From Actinomycetota bacterium (GTDB lineage: Bacteria; Actinomycetota; Thermoleophilia; Gaiellales; Gaiellaceae): a DNA stretch of 40,164 nt. Within the stretch, counting starts at the first letter, position 1. Each line of letters starts with the position of its first letter. Positions 16,167 through 24,767 of this stretch are shown here, piece after piece. The notes below the pieces were generated by a model that ran no database searches, was not told the DNA's origin, and was given only the letters and a program-made list of their open reading frames with translations. The position numbers and the translations under genes are program-made. The stretch lies in the NCBI GenBank assembly GCA_013696805.1, contig JACCXX010000053.1:1-40164 (forward strand), in the 5' to 3' direction.

Positions 16167-19043
16167 ATGGTTACTGATTCAAAAACCCTCCGCACGCTTC
16201 TCGCCGCCGCGCTCGGAACTGTCGTGTTCCTAGCCGCCGCGCCGGCGCACGCCGCCCTGAAGGCGCCGACTCCCCTCGAGCCCGGCTCCGGAGCAAGCGT
16301 CGATGCGCTGCCGGCGTTCTCCTGGAGCGCAGTCGCCGGCGCGGCCTCTTACGAGTTCCAGCTCGCGGCCGACCAGAACTTCAACGCCCCGGTCCTCGGG
16401 CGTGGTGAGGGCCAGTTCTCGACGCGAAACACCCGCGCGACGGTCAAGAAAACCGTACCCAACGGCACGTACTGGTGGCGCGTCCGGGCCGCCACGCAGA
16501 CCGGTAACACCTCGCCGTGGTCCGCGCCGCGCTCCCTTCGCAAGAGCTGGACCGGCGCTCCGAGCTCCCTGGCGCCGGCGCCAGGGTTTCCCTTCGCCTT
16601 CCCGAGCTCTCCGATGCGGGTCAACTGGTCGCCCGTCCCGTACGCCGCGAGCTATCTCTTCTCCCTCGCCAGCGATCCCGCTCTCGCCAACCTCGTCGAA
16701 GGTGCCGGCAAGCCGGTGAAGACCTGGGCGACGAACTACGTCCCCGAGTTCAACCTCCTGCCTCAGGGCACGTACTACTGGGGAGTCACCCCGCTCGACT
16801 CCCAGGGGAACCGTGGCGCCGCGTCCACCGTGGCGAGCTTCACGTGGTCGTGGCCGTCGACCACGTCTCCGGCCGTCACCGACCTCGTGTCCGCCGACGA
16901 GTACTTCGACCCGCAGTTCTCGTGGGGCCCGGTTGCTGGGGCAACGCGGTACGAGGTCGAGGTCAGCTCATCTCAGGACTTCGCCCCTGGCTCCAAGGTC
17001 TGCTGCGCGCAGACGACGATCTCGACGTCCTTGTCCCCGACGGTCGTGTTCCGAGACAACACCTATTACTGGCGTATCCGCGCCCTCGACGCCGTCGGCA
17101 ACTCGGGTGTCTGGAACCTCGGGCCGTCCTTCACGAAGACCTTCGACAAGGTGCCCCCGGTGACCGCGCCGAGCATCAAGAACCTGCACATGCGAGACAA
17201 CCAGGGTGACCCCGGCACCGACGTCGAACCCGCTACGCCCGGATACCAGACCGAGGTCCCGATCCTCGCCTGGGACCCGGTGCCCGGCGCCTCCAGCTAC
17301 TTCGTCGAGGTTGCGCCCTACGTCACGGGCATGTGCACCTGGGGCATCTCCGCCTGGCGGGTCACCACCTCGGTCCCCTTCTGGACTCCGCTCGGAAGCG
17401 GCTGGAACAATGTCAAGCCGTATCCCGATCCGATGGCCGTCGCGTATGACTTCGAGTCCCTCGACCTCAGCCAGCCGTACTGCGCGCGAGTCCGTGCGCG
17501 CGGCGAGCGCGACTCCGCTCTCGGCGAGGTATACGGAGACTTCACGTACCTCGACGACGGCACGGGCGCCGCCTTCGAGTTCACGAGCTACCCGGCCGGA
17601 AGCGCGTGCACCCCGTCCTGCAACGTCGGTTACCCGGGCGACGACGACTACACGCTGCCGATTCGCGGCGCGACGACGACTCGCACGCCGCTCTTCACCT
17701 GGCGCCCGCTCGCCGGCCGAGCCAGCTACTTCGTGCTCGTCGCCAAGGATCCGTCGTTCAGCAACATCGTCGACTACGGCTTCACCCAGGTGCCGGCCTA
17801 CGCGCCTCGCAGCCGGACCCGCGCGACCACGTACGCCGATGAGACGACGCTCTACTACTGGGCCGTCCTGCCGGCAGCGTCTTTCAACGGAAGCGGCGCT
17901 GTGGGCAACCCGCTCGCCGCAGCCGCCTCGAACTTCCAGAAGCGCTCGACTCCGTCCTCGCTCATGTCCCCCCCTGACGGTGCGCTGATGACCGAACAAC
18001 CGGTGTTCCGGTGGAGCTCGGTCGAAGGCGCCCGACGTTACCGTTTCCAGGTCGCGCAGGAGCCGACGTTCGCCGCCCTGCTCGAGGACGTGACCACCGC
18101 CTCGACGGCCTACACGCCCTTCACCACGCACCCTGCCGACACGACGCTCTACTGGCGGGTTCGCGCCGATGACGAGAACCTGATCGGCCTCACTTGGTCG
18201 TCTGTCCGCCAGTTCCAGCGCCGCCTCCCGACGCCTGTTCCAGCATCTGACAATGCCACGAGCGGCGACTTCACGCCTACTTGGATGTGGTCGCACGTCG
18301 AAGGCGCGTCGGGCTACACGTTCTCCATGGACGGTCCCGACGGCACCCACAAGGAATGGGCGAACCTGCGCCTACGGGCCGGAGCCTTTGTCTACCTGTT
18401 CGGCCCCGGGATCTGGCGCTGGCGAGTCCGTGCCGAGTTCCCCAAGGCGACGGGCTCAGTGACGGGTCCCTGGTCGTCGTTCAGTTCTTTCACGCGCACG
18501 CTCAGCGAGCCCGCCAACGTGCGGACGAGCCTCTCGGGCAACCACCTGCTCCTCTCGTGGGGCTGGAAGCTCGGCGCCAAGAACTTCCGCGTGCAGATCT
18601 CGCCGCGGCAGGACTTCACCACCTTGATCGAGGACGTGACGACCGACAACACGAGCTACGCGCCGCTTCTGCTCCACCCCACTTACGTCAACGGGGGCAG
18701 TCTCTACTGGCGCGTGGCAGCCATGGACGAGAACCGCAACGCCGGCGAGTTCGCCCCGCCGCAGAAGATCAACATCGCTCAGCGCCTGCGCATGGCGGCC
18801 ATGGGACAACCCCGGCGCAAGAAGCGGACCCTCGTTACCGTAATGGTCTCAAATCCTGTCCGGCGTCCGGTCGCCGCCGCCACCGTGCGCGTCTCCGGGG
18901 CCGGGATCCGCGCCCGCAGCGCGCGCACGAACCGCGCCGGCCGCGTCACGTTCAGGCTTCGCCCGACGAAGCGCGGCCGTCTGAGCTTCAGAGCGACGAA
19001 GGCCGGCTTCGCAGCGGGCAGCCTCTCGATCAGAATCCGCTAG
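16167..19043 (+). CDS. Secreted multi-domain protein with about eight fibronectin type III-like repeats
   Basis: The 958-residue product has a Sec signal peptide (hydrophobic 10-25, AHA cleavage near 29) and no other membrane segment. About eight repeats of 90-130 residues follow, each with a proline-rich opening, a strand of the type P.F.WS.V.GA..Y.F.V and a late YYWRVRA-like strand; this is a fibronectin III-like beta sandwich. The last about 75 residues form another Ig-like/carboxypeptidase-regulatory-like domain (RRPVAAATVRVSGAG). No enzymatic motif or cell-wall anchor was seen. Such proteins act as adhesins or structural exoproteins in actinobacteria, which is an inference here. CTCACC/GGTGAG inverted repeats stand upstream. 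Confidence 0.82.
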   Translation: MVTDSKTLRTLLAAALGTVVFLAAAPAHAALKAPTPLEPGSGASVDALPAFSWSAVAGAASYEFQLAADQNFNAPVLGRGEGQFSTRNTRATVKKTVPNGTYWWRVRAATQTGNTSPWSAPRSLRKSWTGAPSSLAPAPGFPFAFPSSPMRVNWSPVPYAASYLFSLASDPALANLVEGAGKPVKTWATNYVPEFNLLPQGTYYWGVTPLDSQGNRGAASTVASFTWSWPSTTSPAVTDLVSADEYFDPQFSWGPVAGATRYEVEVSSSQDFAPGSKVCCAQTTISTSLSPTVVFRDNTYYWRIRALDAVGNSGVWNLGPSFTKTFDKVPPVTAPSIKNLHMRDNQGDPGTDVEPATPGYQTEVPILAWDPVPGASSYFVEVAPYVTGMCTWGISAWRVTTSVPFWTPLGSGWNNVKPYPDPMAVAYDFESLDLSQPYCARVRARGERDSALGEVYGDFTYLDDGTGAAFEFTSYPAGSACTPSCNVGYPGDDDYTLPIRGATTTRTPLFTWRPLAGRASYFVLVAKDPSFSNIVDYGFTQVPAYAPRSRTRATTYADETTLYYWAVLPAASFNGSGAVGNPLAAAASNFQKRSTPSSLMSPPDGALMTEQPVFRWSSVEGARRYRFQVAQEPTFAALLEDVTTASTAYTPFTTHPADTTLYWRVRADDENLIGLTWSSVRQFQRRLPTPVPASDNATSGDFTPTWMWSHVEGASGYTFSMDGPDGTHKEWANLRLRAGAFVYLFGPGIWRWRVRAEFPKATGSVTGPWSSFSSFTRTLSEPANVRTSLSGNHLLLSWGWKLGAKNFRVQISPRQDFTTLIEDVTTDNTSYAPLLLHPTYVNGGSLYWRVAAMDENRNAGEFAPPQKINIAQRLRMAAMGQPRRKKRTLVTVMVSNPVRRPVAAATVRVSGAGIRARSARTNRAGRVTFRLRPTKRGRLSFRATKAGFAAGSLSIRIR

Positions 19044-19061
19044 CTCCGTAGAATCGGCAGC

Positions 19062-19994
19062 ATGGAGCGCGCGGTCAAAGCCGCTTGCGTCCAGGCCGAG
19101 CCAGTCGTGCTCGACCGTGGCGCCACGCTGGAGAAGCTCGAGCGGCTGACGGCCGAGGCTGCCGGCGAGGGCGCGGAGCTCGTTGTCTTCCCGGAGGCCT
19201 TCATCCCGGTCTATCCGTCCTCGACGTGGGCGAAGCACTTCGCCGGCTGGGCCGACGAGCGCTCGAAGGCGGCATTCGCCCGCATCGCGGAGGAGGCCGT
19301 GGCCGTCCCGGGTCCAGCGGCCGACCAGCTGGGCGCGACCGCAAAGTCACACGGCGTGTGGCTCGTCACGGGTGTCACCGAGATCGACCCCGAGCGCCCC
19401 GGCACCCTCTACAACACACTTCTCTACCACGCGCCGGACGGGAGCCTCGCCCTGCGCCACCGGAAACTCGTGCCGACGAACCACGAGCGGCTCGTCTGGG
19501 GGCCGGGCGACGGAAGCGGCCTGCGAGCGATCCAGACCGGCGTCGGCCGGCTGGGTGGGCTGATCTGCTGGGAGAACTACATGCCGCTGGCCCGGTTCGC
19601 GCTCTACGAGTCCGGAATCGAGGTCTACATCGCCGCAACGGCCGACGACGGCGACGCTTGGCAGTCGACCCTCATCCACATTGCCCGGGAGGCTCGCTCG
19701 TTCGTCGTCTCCCCAAGTCACTTCCAGCGCGCCTCCGCCTACCCCGACGATTTCCCGCTTCGAGAGGCACTGGACGGGCTCGACGTCCTCGGCCGGGGCG
19801 GCAGCGCGATCCTCGGGCCCGACGGCTCATACCTCGCTGGACCGCTCTACGACGAGGAGGGGATCCTCTACGCAGAGCTCGTGCCGGCGCGACTGCACGA
19901 GGAGCGGCAGCGCTTCGACGCCGCCGGCCACTACCACCGGCCCGACGTCTTTCAGCTGCGCGTGCGCGAGAATCGTCGCAATTCTGTTGCCTAG
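19062..19994 (+). CDS. Nitrilase / carbon-nitrogen hydrolase
   Basis: Nitrilases convert nitriles to carboxylates and ammonia with a Glu-Lys-Cys triad. All three are visible in family context: Glu45 in VVFPEAFIP, Lys135 in RHRKLVPTNHERLVW and Cys169 in GGLICWENYMPL. The CWENYMPL form after the Cys and the 310-residue length are typical of true nitrilases of branch 1, not of amidases. TAGAAT lies seven bases before the ATG with no Shine-Dalgarno, which suggests a leaderless transcript. It is monocistronic by appearance. Natural substrate cannot be read from context. Confidence 0.93.
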   Translation: MERAVKAACVQAEPVVLDRGATLEKLERLTAEAAGEGAELVVFPEAFIPVYPSSTWAKHFAGWADERSKAAFARIAEEAVAVPGPAADQLGATAKSHGVWLVTGVTEIDPERPGTLYNTLLYHAPDGSLALRHRKLVPTNHERLVWGPGDGSGLRAIQTGVGRLGGLICWENYMPLARFALYESGIEVYIAATADDGDAWQSTLIHIAREARSFVVSPSHFQRASAYPDDFPLREALDGLDVLGRGGSAILGPDGSYLAGPLYDEEGILYAELVPARLHEERQRFDAAGHYHRPDVFQLRVRENRRNSVA

Positions 19995-20025
19995 TTAGGC
20001 AAGTGATCGAACTAGTGTCGGGGGC

Positions 20026-20580
20026 ATGCGAATTGCCCTGATCCTGGCCGTCGCGCTCCTGCTCGCCCCGCCGGCGCACGCCCACTTCCGCAGTCATCTG
20101 TACTCGTTCAGCGACCCGGCGTGCAGTCGGATCAGCGATCCGATCGGCGCCGTCTTCTACGGGAACGGCGACGTGGCACGAGCGCGGGCACACGTGCAAC
20201 ACCACACGGGGTGGGGCGGAGTCGTCTTCACGAACACCCAGTGGTTCTACAGCCATGGCGCGTGCCGGGCCGAGAACGGCGAGAACTCGAACGGCTCCTG
20301 GTATGAGACGCGGTACCACATTCGCTTTCGCCAGACGCCCGATTGGGATTCCGGGCTGGGTTTCACCACTGAGGGCACGCCACACTACGAAGAGGCGGTT
20401 CGCTGCGGCCATGCGACGCGGAGCTTCGACGCGGCGCGGCGCCTCCTCACGGGCTATATGGCGCTGGGAGGACACGCCACCTGGTTCGAGTACTGGGGCA
20501 ACACGGCGATTCTCGTCCAGTGCGACGGACGCGCAGCCTGGAGCAACGGCTACGTACGGTTCTTCGCGGTCCCGCTCTGA
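20026..20580 (+). CDS. Secreted protein of unknown function
   Basis: The 184-residue product starts with a clear signal peptide (hydrophobic residues 3-14, cleavage after AHA near 20). The mature part is rich in aromatic residues, His and Gly, with four cysteines (ACSR, GACR, VRCG, VQCD contexts) that could form two disulfides; NGSWYE and WFEYWGN are conspicuous. No known domain is recognised. TAGTGT lies seven bases before the ATG, so leaderless expression is possible. The stop overlaps the next gene's ATG by one base, so both secreted proteins are probably made together. Confidence 0.72.
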   Translation: MRIALILAVALLLAPPAHAHFRSHLYSFSDPACSRISDPIGAVFYGNGDVARARAHVQHHTGWGGVVFTNTQWFYSHGACRAENGENSNGSWYETRYHIRFRQTPDWDSGLGFTTEGTPHYEEAVRCGHATRSFDAARRLLTGYMALGGHATWFEYWGNTAILVQCDGRAAWSNGYVRFFAVPL

Positions 20581-21119
20581 TGCGCCGGGTTGCTCTCATC
20601 TCGGTCGCCGTCGCCCTCGTGGCCGGGTCGGCCGCGCTCGCAGGCGCCTCTCCTCGCCGCTCCGACGTGAATGGCAACTTCACGCTGGCGTGGGCGAAGG
20701 CGTTCGACGAGTTCCCTGTCTATTACCTCGGCGAGTCGTTTGACGGACTGCCGCTGTCGGCGATCTACAGGATCGACGACCGTCCGTTCCCTGGTGAGGC
20801 CGTGCGTCGCGACGATGTCACCTTCGTGTACGGGAGCTGCGTTGCCGAGCGCGGCTCCGGCTGCCTGCCGCCCCTGCAGGTCCAGAGCTGGTCGGCGTGC
20901 GAGCGACCTCGCGGTCTCTACCCGTACGCCGCGGACGAGACCTTCACGATGGATGGAAAGCCGGCGGCGATCTACGAGGAAGGCCGGCGGCTCGAGCTCG
21001 CTGCCGGGCGCACGACCGTCGTGCTCTACGCGAGCGATCCCAAGGAACTCAGGTCGGCTGCCGCGGCTCTGCGCCCGATCAACGAGCCCGGGGAGGAAAC
21101 GTGTAAGGCGCCGGGGTAA
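20580..21119 (+). CDS. Secreted protein of unknown function
   Basis: ATG at 20580 overlaps the previous stop. The 179-residue product has a signal peptide (RRVALISVAVALVAGSAALAG, in two halves) and a mature domain with FPVYYLGESFDGLPLSAIYR and VTFVYGSCV segments; three cysteines stand at VYGSC, GSGC and SAC. It looks like a compact lipoprotein-free extracellular domain. I recognise no family. The longer frame from 20520 would run into the preceding gene and lacks a signal peptide at its N-terminus, so 20580 is preferred. Confidence 0.72.
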   Translation: MRRVALISVAVALVAGSAALAGASPRRSDVNGNFTLAWAKAFDEFPVYYLGESFDGLPLSAIYRIDDRPFPGEAVRRDDVTFVYGSCVAERGSGCLPPLQVQSWSACERPRGLYPYAADETFTMDGKPAAIYEEGRRLELAAGRTTVVLYASDPKELRSAAAALRPINEPGEETCKAPG

Positions 21120-21123
21120 GCTT

Positions 21124-21375
21124 GTGTTCTTGGTCGAGTTGGTCTTCATGATGCTCGTCCTGAAGCTCCCGCTGGTGTACCTGGGGCTGGTCTGCTGGTG
21201 GGCGATCAGGGCCGAACCGAAACCGCTCGAGCCTGTGCTGCTTCCGGTCGAGCCCGCCGAGCCCACAGGTCCCGCAGGGTGGCGGCGTGCATCCAGGCCC
21301 CGCCGCCCGGGCCCGCGAGGTGGGCCGGTCCGCGGCTACGCCCGCACCGAGCGGACGGCGGCCACTCTGCCGTGA
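21124..21375 (+). CDS. Small membrane protein, unknown function
   Basis: GTG at 21124, four bases after the previous stop, gives 83 residues: a hydrophobic segment (VELVFMMLVLKLPLVYLGLV) of about 25 residues, then a Pro/Glu-rich and an Arg-rich cytoplasmic-type tail. Its stop TGA overlaps the GTG of the next gene (GTGA), which supports it as a translated frame. No family recognised. Confidence 0.5.
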   Translation: MFLVELVFMMLVLKLPLVYLGLVCWWAIRAEPKPLEPVLLPVEPAEPTGPAGWRRASRPRRPGPRGGPVRGYARTERTAATLP

Positions 21376-21650
21376 GCGCGTACGACGAGGAGCGGGTTCC
21401 TGTCGAGCGAACCCGGCCGGCGGAGGCCGTCGGTGGGTTTCTCGCGGCTGCCTCAATGGCCTTGAGCGCAGTTGCGATGGTGTATCGCCCGGTGCGGCTC
21501 GTGCCCTTCGCGCTCGTGATCGCGTTCGTCGCGGTCGGCCTCACTAGCGGGCGCCACGCACGACTGGCGGCGTTCGCAGTCGCGGTCGGCGCACTCGCCT
21601 GGCTCGTGGGGATGATCGTCGCCGTACTGACGGGCAAGCCGCTCTTCTGA
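21372..21650 (+). CDS. Small membrane protein with two to three helices, unknown function
   Basis: GTG at 21372 gives 92 residues. After a charged head (SAYDEERVPVERTRPAEA) come hydrophobic stretches at about 20-38, 43-60 and 65-87. The overlap with the upstream small membrane gene suggests that the two proteins are made together. A longer frame from 21198 exists, but its N-terminal part is Arg/Pro noise antiparallel to real coding. No family is recognised; it lies 43 bases before sucA but an own -10 for sucA is present. Confidence 0.6.
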   Translation: MSAYDEERVPVERTRPAEAVGGFLAAASMALSAVAMVYRPVRLVPFALVIAFVAVGLTSGRHARLAAFAVAVGALAWLVGMIVAVLTGKPLF

Positions 21651-21693
21651 CGCGGCCCTGGCCAAAGGGGCGTTCGCTGATAGAAAGAACCTC

Positions 21694-24579
21694 ATGAGCG
21701 TGCACGACGTCGATGGGATGAACGTCGGCTACGCCCGCGGCCTCCTCGAGGAGTACCTCGAGAACCCCGAGGCCGTTCCGGCCGAGTGGCGCGCGGTGTT
21801 CGAGAGTGGCGACAGTGACCTTCTGGAGTCGCTACCCGGCCTTGCGCGCCTGCTCGAGACGCTTCGGGCCGACGGCGACGGGGCAGCGCAGGTCAGTTCG
21901 CCGGCCGTCGAGGAGCCGGCGCCGGAGATCGAGCGCACCCCGGCACCGCCGACAGACGCCACCGACGACGAGTTGCTCGGCGCCGTGGCGGCCGCAATGG
22001 CGCTCATCAAAGCCCACCGCACGCATGGACACCTCGCGGCGCGGCTCGACCCGTTGGGCTCCGAGCCCGTGGGCGACCCTGCGCTCGAGCCCGAGCTCCT
22101 CGTCCCAAAGCTGACCCCCGAGCTCCAGGCCCGCGTACCCGCGTCGGTTCTCCGCGTCGGGATCCTGGGCGAGACGCTGGCCGACATCCTGCCCCATCTG
22201 CGCGAGACCTACTGCGGGACGATGACCTATGAGATCGAGCACATCTCCGACCATCAAGAGCGCGTCTGGTTGCGGCAGGCGATCGAGTCGGGCCGGTATC
22301 GCACCCCTCTCACGGCCGACGAGAAGAAGCGGATGCTCGCGCGGCTGACCGAGGTCGAAGGCTTCGAGCACTATCTGCGCCGCGCCTTCCTCGGGCAGAA
22401 GCAATTCTCCATCGAAGGGCTCGACGTCATGGTGCCGATGCTCGACGAGTCGCTGGGCCTCGCTGCGGAGGCCGGGGCACACGAGGTCGTGATCGGCATG
22501 GCACATCGTGGGCGCCTGAACGTCCTCGCGCACATCATCGGCAGGCCGTACGAGGAGCTCCTGCGCGAGTTCGAGGGCGAGCGGACGATCGAGGCCGTCT
22601 CCGCGACGGCCGAGGGCGCGAGTGGGGACGTCAAGTACCACCTCGGTGCGGTCGGGCGCCGCCCGACGAGTGCCGGGGAGCTCACGGTCTCGCTCGCCGC
22701 CAACCCCAGCCACCTCGAGGCGGTCGACCCCGTCGTCGAAGGCATCACGCGCGCGGAGCAGACCGATCGCGCCGTCCCGGCGGCCCCTCACGATCCGTGC
22801 ATAGCCCTGCCCGTCCTCATCCACGGCGACGCATCGTTCCCGGGCCAGGGAGTCGTCGCGGAGACGCTGAACCTGCAGGGCCTCGTGGGGTACACGACCG
22901 GCGGCACGCTGCATGTGATCGCCAACAACCAGGTTGGCTTCACGACCGATCCGGCAGACGGGCGCTCGACCCGCTACTCGAGCGACCTCGCCAAGGGGTT
23001 CGACATCCCGATCATCCACGTCAACGCCGACGACCCGCAGGCCGCCATCTGGGCGATTCGTCTCGCGCTTGCGTTCCGCCGGCGCTTCGGCCGCGATGTC
23101 GTCGTCGATCTCGTCGGCTACCGGCGGCATGGCCACAACGAGGGTGACGAAGCGGCGTTCACGCAGCCTCTGATGGCCCAGCAGATCGCCGAGCAGCCAT
23201 CTGTCCGAGACCAGTTCGTCGAGGCGCTCGTCGCCGAGGGGACAACCACGCGTGAGGAAGCGGAGCGGTTGGCCGCCGAACAGCAAACGCGGCTCCGGTC
23301 TGCCCACGAGACCCTGAAGACGACCTTCGGCGCCCCGTCGGCCGATGCAGGCGACCGCACGCCCGAAGCGGCGGACGCACGGGTGGTGACCGCTGTTCCT
23401 GCCGAGCGTCTGCGGCAGTTGAACGCCGAGCTCGTCAGCACACCCGAGGGCTTTACCGTCAATCCCAAGCTCGGGAAACAGCTGCAGCGCCGCGTGGAGG
23501 CTCTGGACGCGGGCGGCATCGATTGGGGCCAAGCTGAGGCGCTCGCATTCGCGGCGCTGCTCGTCGAAGGCATCTCCGTCCGGCTCACCGGCCAGGACAC
23601 GGAACGCGGCACGTTCTCGCACCGTCACCTCGTCCTCCACGACGTCGTCACCGGTGCGCAGTACGCCCCCGTCAGGCACCTCTCCCAGGCTCAGGCCTCG
23701 TTCGAGCTCCACAACTCGCCGCTCTCCGAGTATGCGACGCTCGGCTTCGAGTACGGCTACTCGATCGCGGCGCCGGAAGCACTCGTGCTCTGGGAGGCGC
23801 AGTTCGGAGACTTCGTCAACGGGGCGCAGATCGTGATCGACCAGTTCCTCGTCTCCGGCCTGCCGAAGTGGAGACAGAGCTCACGGCTGACACTCCTGCT
23901 GCCGCACGGCTACGAGGGGAACGGGCCCGAGCACTCGAGTGCGAGGCTCGAGAGATTCCTCCAACTCGCGGCGCAGGAGAACATCCGCATCGTCAACGCG
24001 ACGACTGCGGCCCAGTACTTCCACCTGCTTCGCCGGCAGGCGCTCGATCCCAGCGCCCGACCTCTCGTCGTGATGACCCCGAAAGGGCTCCTGAGACTGA
24101 AGGACGCCGCCTCGACCCTGGCCGACCTTTCCTCGGGCTCGTTTGCTCCGGCACTCGACGATCCGAACGCAGACCGTGAGCGGGTTCGCCGCCTCGTCGT
24201 CGTCTCCGGAAAGCTCTACTACGACATCGTCGGCCACGAGGCGCGTGCCGCCGCCAAGGCGGCGGCGGTCGCCCGGATCGAGCAGCTCTACCCGTTTCCC
24301 GTCGGCGCAACGGAGGCTCTCGTCGCCTCGTACCCAGGGCTGGAGGAGGTCGTCTGGGCCCAGGAGGAGCCACAAAACATGGGCGCCTGGCGCGCGATCC
24401 GGCACCGGCTCGAAGAGGCTGTCGGCGACCTACCGCTCCGCTACATCGGGCGACCCTGGCGCGCCAGCACTAGTGAGGGCTATCCCACCGCCCATCAACG
24501 CATGCAGGACCGGATCGTCCGCGAGGCGCTCGAGGTGCCCGACACCTTGCCGGTGTCAGACACTGCCGAACAGACCTAG
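21694..24579 (+). CDS. sucA: 2-oxoglutarate dehydrogenase E1 component
   Basis: E1 decarboxylates 2-oxoglutarate with thiamine diphosphate in the TCA cycle. The 961-residue protein has the standard E1 start (NVGYARGLLEEYLENP), the conserved HRTHGHLAARLDPLG, the core VVIGMAHRGRLNVLAHI, the ThDP segment HGDASFPGQG ... IANNQVGFTT, GYRRHGHNEGDE, and the pyrimidine-domain and C-terminal VWAQEEPQNMGAW. It lacks the E2-like N-terminal domain of mycobacterial Kgd, so it is the plain E1 type. TAGAAA lies seven bases before the ATG. Its last 13 residues (PDTLPVSDTAEQT) look like an added tail coded by palindromic DNA. Confidence 0.96.
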   Translation: MSVHDVDGMNVGYARGLLEEYLENPEAVPAEWRAVFESGDSDLLESLPGLARLLETLRADGDGAAQVSSPAVEEPAPEIERTPAPPTDATDDELLGAVAAAMALIKAHRTHGHLAARLDPLGSEPVGDPALEPELLVPKLTPELQARVPASVLRVGILGETLADILPHLRETYCGTMTYEIEHISDHQERVWLRQAIESGRYRTPLTADEKKRMLARLTEVEGFEHYLRRAFLGQKQFSIEGLDVMVPMLDESLGLAAEAGAHEVVIGMAHRGRLNVLAHIIGRPYEELLREFEGERTIEAVSATAEGASGDVKYHLGAVGRRPTSAGELTVSLAANPSHLEAVDPVVEGITRAEQTDRAVPAAPHDPCIALPVLIHGDASFPGQGVVAETLNLQGLVGYTTGGTLHVIANNQVGFTTDPADGRSTRYSSDLAKGFDIPIIHVNADDPQAAIWAIRLALAFRRRFGRDVVVDLVGYRRHGHNEGDEAAFTQPLMAQQIAEQPSVRDQFVEALVAEGTTTREEAERLAAEQQTRLRSAHETLKTTFGAPSADAGDRTPEAADARVVTAVPAERLRQLNAELVSTPEGFTVNPKLGKQLQRRVEALDAGGIDWGQAEALAFAALLVEGISVRLTGQDTERGTFSHRHLVLHDVVTGAQYAPVRHLSQAQASFELHNSPLSEYATLGFEYGYSIAAPEALVLWEAQFGDFVNGAQIVIDQFLVSGLPKWRQSSRLTLLLPHGYEGNGPEHSSARLERFLQLAAQENIRIVNATTAAQYFHLLRRQALDPSARPLVVMTPKGLLRLKDAASTLADLSSGSFAPALDDPNADRERVRRLVVVSGKLYYDIVGHEARAAAKAAAVARIEQLYPFPVGATEALVASYPGLEEVVWAQEEPQNMGAWRAIRHRLEEAVGDLPLRYIGRPWRASTSEGYPTAHQRMQDRIVREALEVPDTLPVSDTAEQT

Positions 24580-24758
24580 CGGCGCCCGCTGGTGCGGCGT
24601 TGGCGTGCCGCTCTGGCCAGTCTCGGGCCGTGCCTGCGCGCCTCGGCGAGGATGCGCTTGCGGTGCTTCGGCGGAATCCGCCGCCAGATGTCGACCGCGG
24701 TCAGGACGAGCCCGAAGGGGCCCATGCGTCGATAGACGAGATGGCGTAGGCGCGGCAC
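24576..24758 (-). CDS. Small basic protein, unknown function
   Basis: GTG at 24758 opens 60 codons that end tail-to-tail with sucA, overlapping by four bases. The protein is highly basic with a short hydrophobic stretch (MGPFGLVLTAVDIW) and a KHRKRILAEARRHG helix; it could bind nucleic acid or the membrane surface. It lies nine bases downstream of the Pro/Lys-rich gene on the same strand, and its start is preceded by TAGGAT, so it could be co-transcribed or have its own start. No family recognised. Confidence 0.5.
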   Translation of the reverse strand: MPRLRHLVYRRMGPFGLVLTAVDIWRRIPPKHRKRILAEARRHGPRLARAARQRRTSGRR

Positions 24759-24767
24759 GCGCCCATC

